From: Eutrigla gurnardus
Lineage: Eukaryota; Chordata; Actinopteri; Perciformes; Triglidae
Reading direction: 5' to 3'
Assembly (NCBI GenBank): GCA_963514095.1
Contig: OY741280.1
Span: forward strand, 18,384,689 to 18,448,688
Length of the DNA: 64,000 bases
Shown here: one piece after another, positions 60,191 to 64,000 of the stretch
Numbering within the stretch: position 1 is the stretch's first letter
Layout: the number at the start of each line of letters is the position of its first letter
Made by a program: the position numbers and the translations under genes
Notes under the pieces: generated by a model
What the model saw: the letters and a program-made list of their open reading frames with translations, nothing else
Databases searched by the model: none
What the model was told of the DNA's origin: nothing

Positions 60191-62803
60191 GTCTGCTAAA
60201 CCACTTCTCCTTAGCTTCTTGGTCTTGTCATGTCCTCAAACAAAGCAGGTTCTACCGCAGGCGCCTTCCTTTTACAAGAAAGAAGCAAAAAACAACATAA
60301 TTTAACCATTCATGGTGTTGCAGTTCCTCGGGTTTATTTCTCGTCCCCCTCAGGGGCCCGAACCTGATGTTGAATACCACTGAGCTAGACTGTTTGGTTT
60401 CCTGTGACAATTACACCAACACACGGTACAGCCATTAGACCCGTTTTCTACTCTTTCTACTTACCTCGTCACTTCTCGCCTCAACACTTTCCCCCCGTTT
60501 TATTGGGTTTTTTTGTTTTTTTTACCTCAGGTGTTAAAAAAGATTGGGGCGATGTGTTTCACTGCTATGCTACTCAAAGACGTCGCATTTCTGAATGGAA
60601 TACCATAGGTATGCTATTAGACAGACCAGTCCACTCAGTTCCTGTCCAGACGACGGTGACTCAGATTTTTCCATTGCGTCGTCGACGGCAGCACAGACAG
60701 TTACAAAGTGATGTAGCATGGCCTGTAAGAGCTTAGTCATGAGCTTTAACCACAGTAGCTCTGGTGGTCGAGTCTAAAGAAAAAAATGTGGACAACTGCA
60801 GATATGTTTTGGTTTAAACCCATCTGGTCCCCCAACCACCACTCCACACCGCTGACCTCAGTCTCTGAATAAATAAAGGGGTCTGCAGCTCGGAGGCGGA
60901 CAAAGTGTGCGGTGAGCTGCGCCGTCACTTTAATTATAACCGCTTGACGTTTTATTAATACATTACAATACGTCTGGAGGTAACCAGACGTTCGTCACAT
61001 ATGGGTCAGAGTATTCTTGGTTTGCCCTTCACTTTTGATAAAATGTCTTGTTAGCGCTGGTCGTTTCCCTTATTGCCACAGAGGAGCCGTTAGCTAATCG
61101 CGCTCTTTAGTTTGGATGCTAACGTTGCCAAGCAGCCATTTTAAGGACAAACAGCTGGGTTCCAAGTCTATACCACATTCTGACGCAGATTTTAAGCTTT
61201 CAGTGTGTTCACTGGAAAAGTGATCAAAATTAAGAATACTTGCAGGAGTGTACACTACCTACCCAACACCACAGAGGTGTAGCATTTAGCAGCTAAAGAG
61301 GTTAATTTCTCTCCCAGGAGTTAGTGGAAACCAACAACCCTGTCTCCTAAAAATGATGTTCCCATTAAGCTAAACTGCAGTCTTAGTTATGTGTCTAAGG
61401 AAACACATTTTCTCTCCTGGGTTGACCCATACATCCACCCCGAGAAAAGATGCACTTAATGCAGTTTAATACCTGAGAGATAATGGGTTTTTGTTGCCGA
61501 AACCAATATTTAAATATCATAATTATATTATTCAGTAAAATAAATCTGATAGCGAATATTGTCTCCTTAAATTTGTCATTAAAGACATGTGACGTACAAA
61601 GCAGCACATTTTAAACCAGTTCTCTCCAGTAGACACACTATAGTATGGTATGGCCACACTGTTATCAATTTACCTCTTTAATACTAAAACAGGATTATCT
61701 AGCTAAAACTGCCTGATAATATTGTAAAATCTCTTTTTTTGTAAAACAGACTCACATGTTGGTACATAGAAGACATGGTTTCATGCCACAGGAGGATAGT
61801 TGTGCCTCTAACAAACCATTATTTGAATGATGTGTGATATTGTGTGATGATATGTTTTTTGTAGTTGTGGAATCAGACATTTGGGAACCGAAGCGTGCAT
61901 TGCGACCCCAGCCACACATCTGTACAGGACGCATGTATTTGTCCACGAGAAGGTGCTAATGATTTAATGACAGGGGTCTGGGTTCACCCCCGGCTGAAAG
62001 AGAGAGTGTGTGTTCTCTTCAAACCTAGAACCCAAACCTCCTCCCACCCTCCCCGACTATTCCGCCAGCTACCACCCCAACCACACAGACTTCCCTTTGT
62101 TTCGGAAAGTTCCCGTGTGTACGGCTGACATCATCGCGCCGCGTCCTGCGGAGGCGGCAGCAACTCAACCGCACACGTTTCTGGCAGGCCTCTGGTGGAG
62201 ATGTTGGAGGGAGCCTCAAACAAGGCAGCCCCATCTCTGTGACTTCCTGATTACATGGTACGCAACGGCGCTGCAGCCTCTTGCCGCGGACGCTGGCTGA
62301 CGAAGCCTCTGTGGCTCGTCCCGCCGCCCCTCTGACTCAAACCCTGCCCAGAGTTTATTCTGGAAGGTCCTGTTCTGTGTGGTGCACTTCTCTCTCTCTT
62401 TTTTTCCCCCCTCCACTTCCAGCATCCAGCACAGCTATTTTCTGTTCTCTTTCAATGCCGTCGCTGCTGCCTGCCTCAACCACACCCGCCGTTACGCCAG
62501 CAGCAGACTGAAGTTTGCCCCCTCCGAAGTGCTGTGTGCAGTCCTCACCGCAGCCAACGCTCAGGGTTTCATGCTGTACTTTGGTGGAGAGGAAATACCC
62601 CCAATTCAAGTCTGTGAGGTCCTCCTTTTTTTCAGGATCAGCCCAATGCTTTAAAAAAAATACTCCAAAGAGCTGTTTTCAAGTACATTCTCATAGATTC
62701 ACGTTTTGGTGCCATGTTTATGGATCAAATTTAGATTTCTGATCAAACCATCATGAATGTGATAGGAGGCTGAGACTGAGCGATCTCTCTACTGTAGTCC
62801 ATA

Positions 62804-62895
<92 letters not shown>

Positions 62896-64000
62896 CTGGG
62901 AGGGTCAGCGTTAGGAATGGAGAGGGAGCCCCGGATGCTCACCCCTCTCTCCTCGCCTCTTGAGCTGCCGGAGTCTCGGCATTCCTCTTGTGGGTGATAA
63001 TGTGAACTCGGGAGGGTTTGGCTGCATCGCCCATGTCAGGCTGTCAGGGTGGGGGGGGGGGGGGAGGCGGGGCTTTACATAAAGTGGTATCACACGGATT
63101 TAATTGCATCAATAAATCATAACTGTTGTCTGCTGCAGCTGCTTTATAAAACGGATGACTCAGAGCGGAAAGGTTTTCTTGATTTTTAATTCGCCACTTA
63201 GATCATTTAACGTCTTTCCAATTGGATTTGGGAACAATCAGAAGCAGTAGTCCCGCTGATGTTATCGCCTTTGATTGTTTCTATTTGCTCCGGATTTCAT
63301 GCTGATAATAATTCAAAGCAGACAATCGCCGATCTGTTTGTAATTACAGTTTTGAAAGTAACCTTGTGAGATGGTTTCCTCACCTCATCGCACTCCTTCC
63401 TGCTGCCTAAATAAACAGCATTGCTAGGCAGCAACCCATTTCCTTAGATAAATATACGGGGCTTTTGCAGGCTCTTAACCCTGACAGGGATCCTCCTCCA
63501 AATCACATGTTGTGCCTCCCCCGGTCTGAGCCTTTCACTCTTGTTGTGGGCGCTCCTCGCCTGGAGTGCTCTCCTCATGCAAGTGAGAGCTGCGGTCCAG
63601 GCTTCGACGTTTTCCCTGCCGATCGCTGCAGCGACATCGCCGGCGTGTAATTAGTGTGGGGTTCAGCCTCGGTAACACTTTGGGCTGTGGATGGCGATGT
63701 GCTCCATTTCTCCTGCCAGTTTTCACTCATAAAGTCACATTATTTCAGTTTTATTTGTATAAATGCCATAGCTAAAGATAGGAATACTATTCCCTATGTT
63801 TTGTGATTAAGTGTGGTTTAGTTTAAAGTTATTACTGAATGAATCAGAACATAAACTCCTCGTATTCATTTACCCTGACTGGCCAACAATAGCAGTTCCT
63901 CCTATTCAGACCTTCAGAACCATGGATTAATTAATGGCCCTGGACTTTGTGACCCAACAAACCCCCAGTGACACACCGCCACCCCCTCAACCCACGCCAC
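60191..64000 (+). other. nfatc1 intron 3, running off the window
   Basis: At least 3.8 kb. I searched for the next Rel-domain exon (LHGYLE...) and did not find it. It contains a (GT)n microsatellite (62807-62893), a G run (63050-63064) and a non-repetitive block at about 63120-63420 with adjacent AP-1-like and GGAAA motifs. Confidence 0.75.
62807..62893. repeat. (GT)n microsatellite
   Basis: About 43 units in nfatc1 intron 3. Confidence 0.97.

Overview
This is nuclear DNA from a ray-finned fish, most likely a percomorph teleost. The genes have vertebrate exon-intron structure with GT-AG splice sites. There are many long (CA)n/(TG)n microsatellites, the interspersed repeats are of kinds I know from fish, and introns are short compared with mammals. 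The window has no sign of bacterial, organellar or viral coding sequence.

Three protein-coding genes lie head to tail on the + strand: sall3 (3' part; coding exons 3210-7880, first exon outside the window), atp9b (complete, 30 coding exons, 9301-45389, about 1135 residues) and nfatc1 (5' part; first three coding exons 57144-60190, the rest beyond the right edge). This is the order and orientation of SALL3-ATP9B-NFATC1 on human 18q23. The same triplet exists in paralogous form as SALL4-ATP9A-NFATC2 on 20q13, so I checked each gene against both paralogues. The assignments rest on family-specific residues: the EIGIN end and the HKEKYPH/PVPEYLDNVP linker for sall3; the long N-terminus, the MMSEEGFEN segment and the GIGRVSFGAFL microexon for atp9b; the MKSAEE start and LDVPQHPY segment for nfatc1.

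Layout: 1-3209, intron or upstream flank of sall3; 3210-7880, sall3; 7951-9270, a short intergenic gap; 9265-9300, atp9b promoter with a palindromic CRE; 9301-45389, atp9b, whose introns hold microsatellites, a precisely bounded hAT transposon (21083-22050) and several older repeat relics; 45390-46890, atp9b 3' UTR; 46900-56900, a roughly 10 kb repeat-rich intergenic region with no gene I can support; 56903-57058, putative inducible (P1-type) nfatc1 promoter with a TATA box; then nfatc1 exons 1-3 and the start of a long intron.

The products do not form one pathway: Sall3 is a nuclear zinc-finger repressor, Atp9b a trans-Golgi P4-type ATPase, and Nfatc1 a calcineurin-controlled transcription factor. 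Their co-location is an ancient linkage group. sall3 and nfatc1 are developmental regulators flanking a large bystander-like gene, so some of the TAAT-rich intronic blocks could be regulatory DNA for the neighbours, but that is inference. I found no wholly new system. The observations most worth checking are the hAT deletion derivative that keeps an open BED-hATC fusion frame, the TATA plus paired NFAT-core arrangement at the nfatc1 first exon, an exon-like stop-containing segment in atp9b intron 1, and the 33-nt cassette microexon near the atp9b C-terminus.
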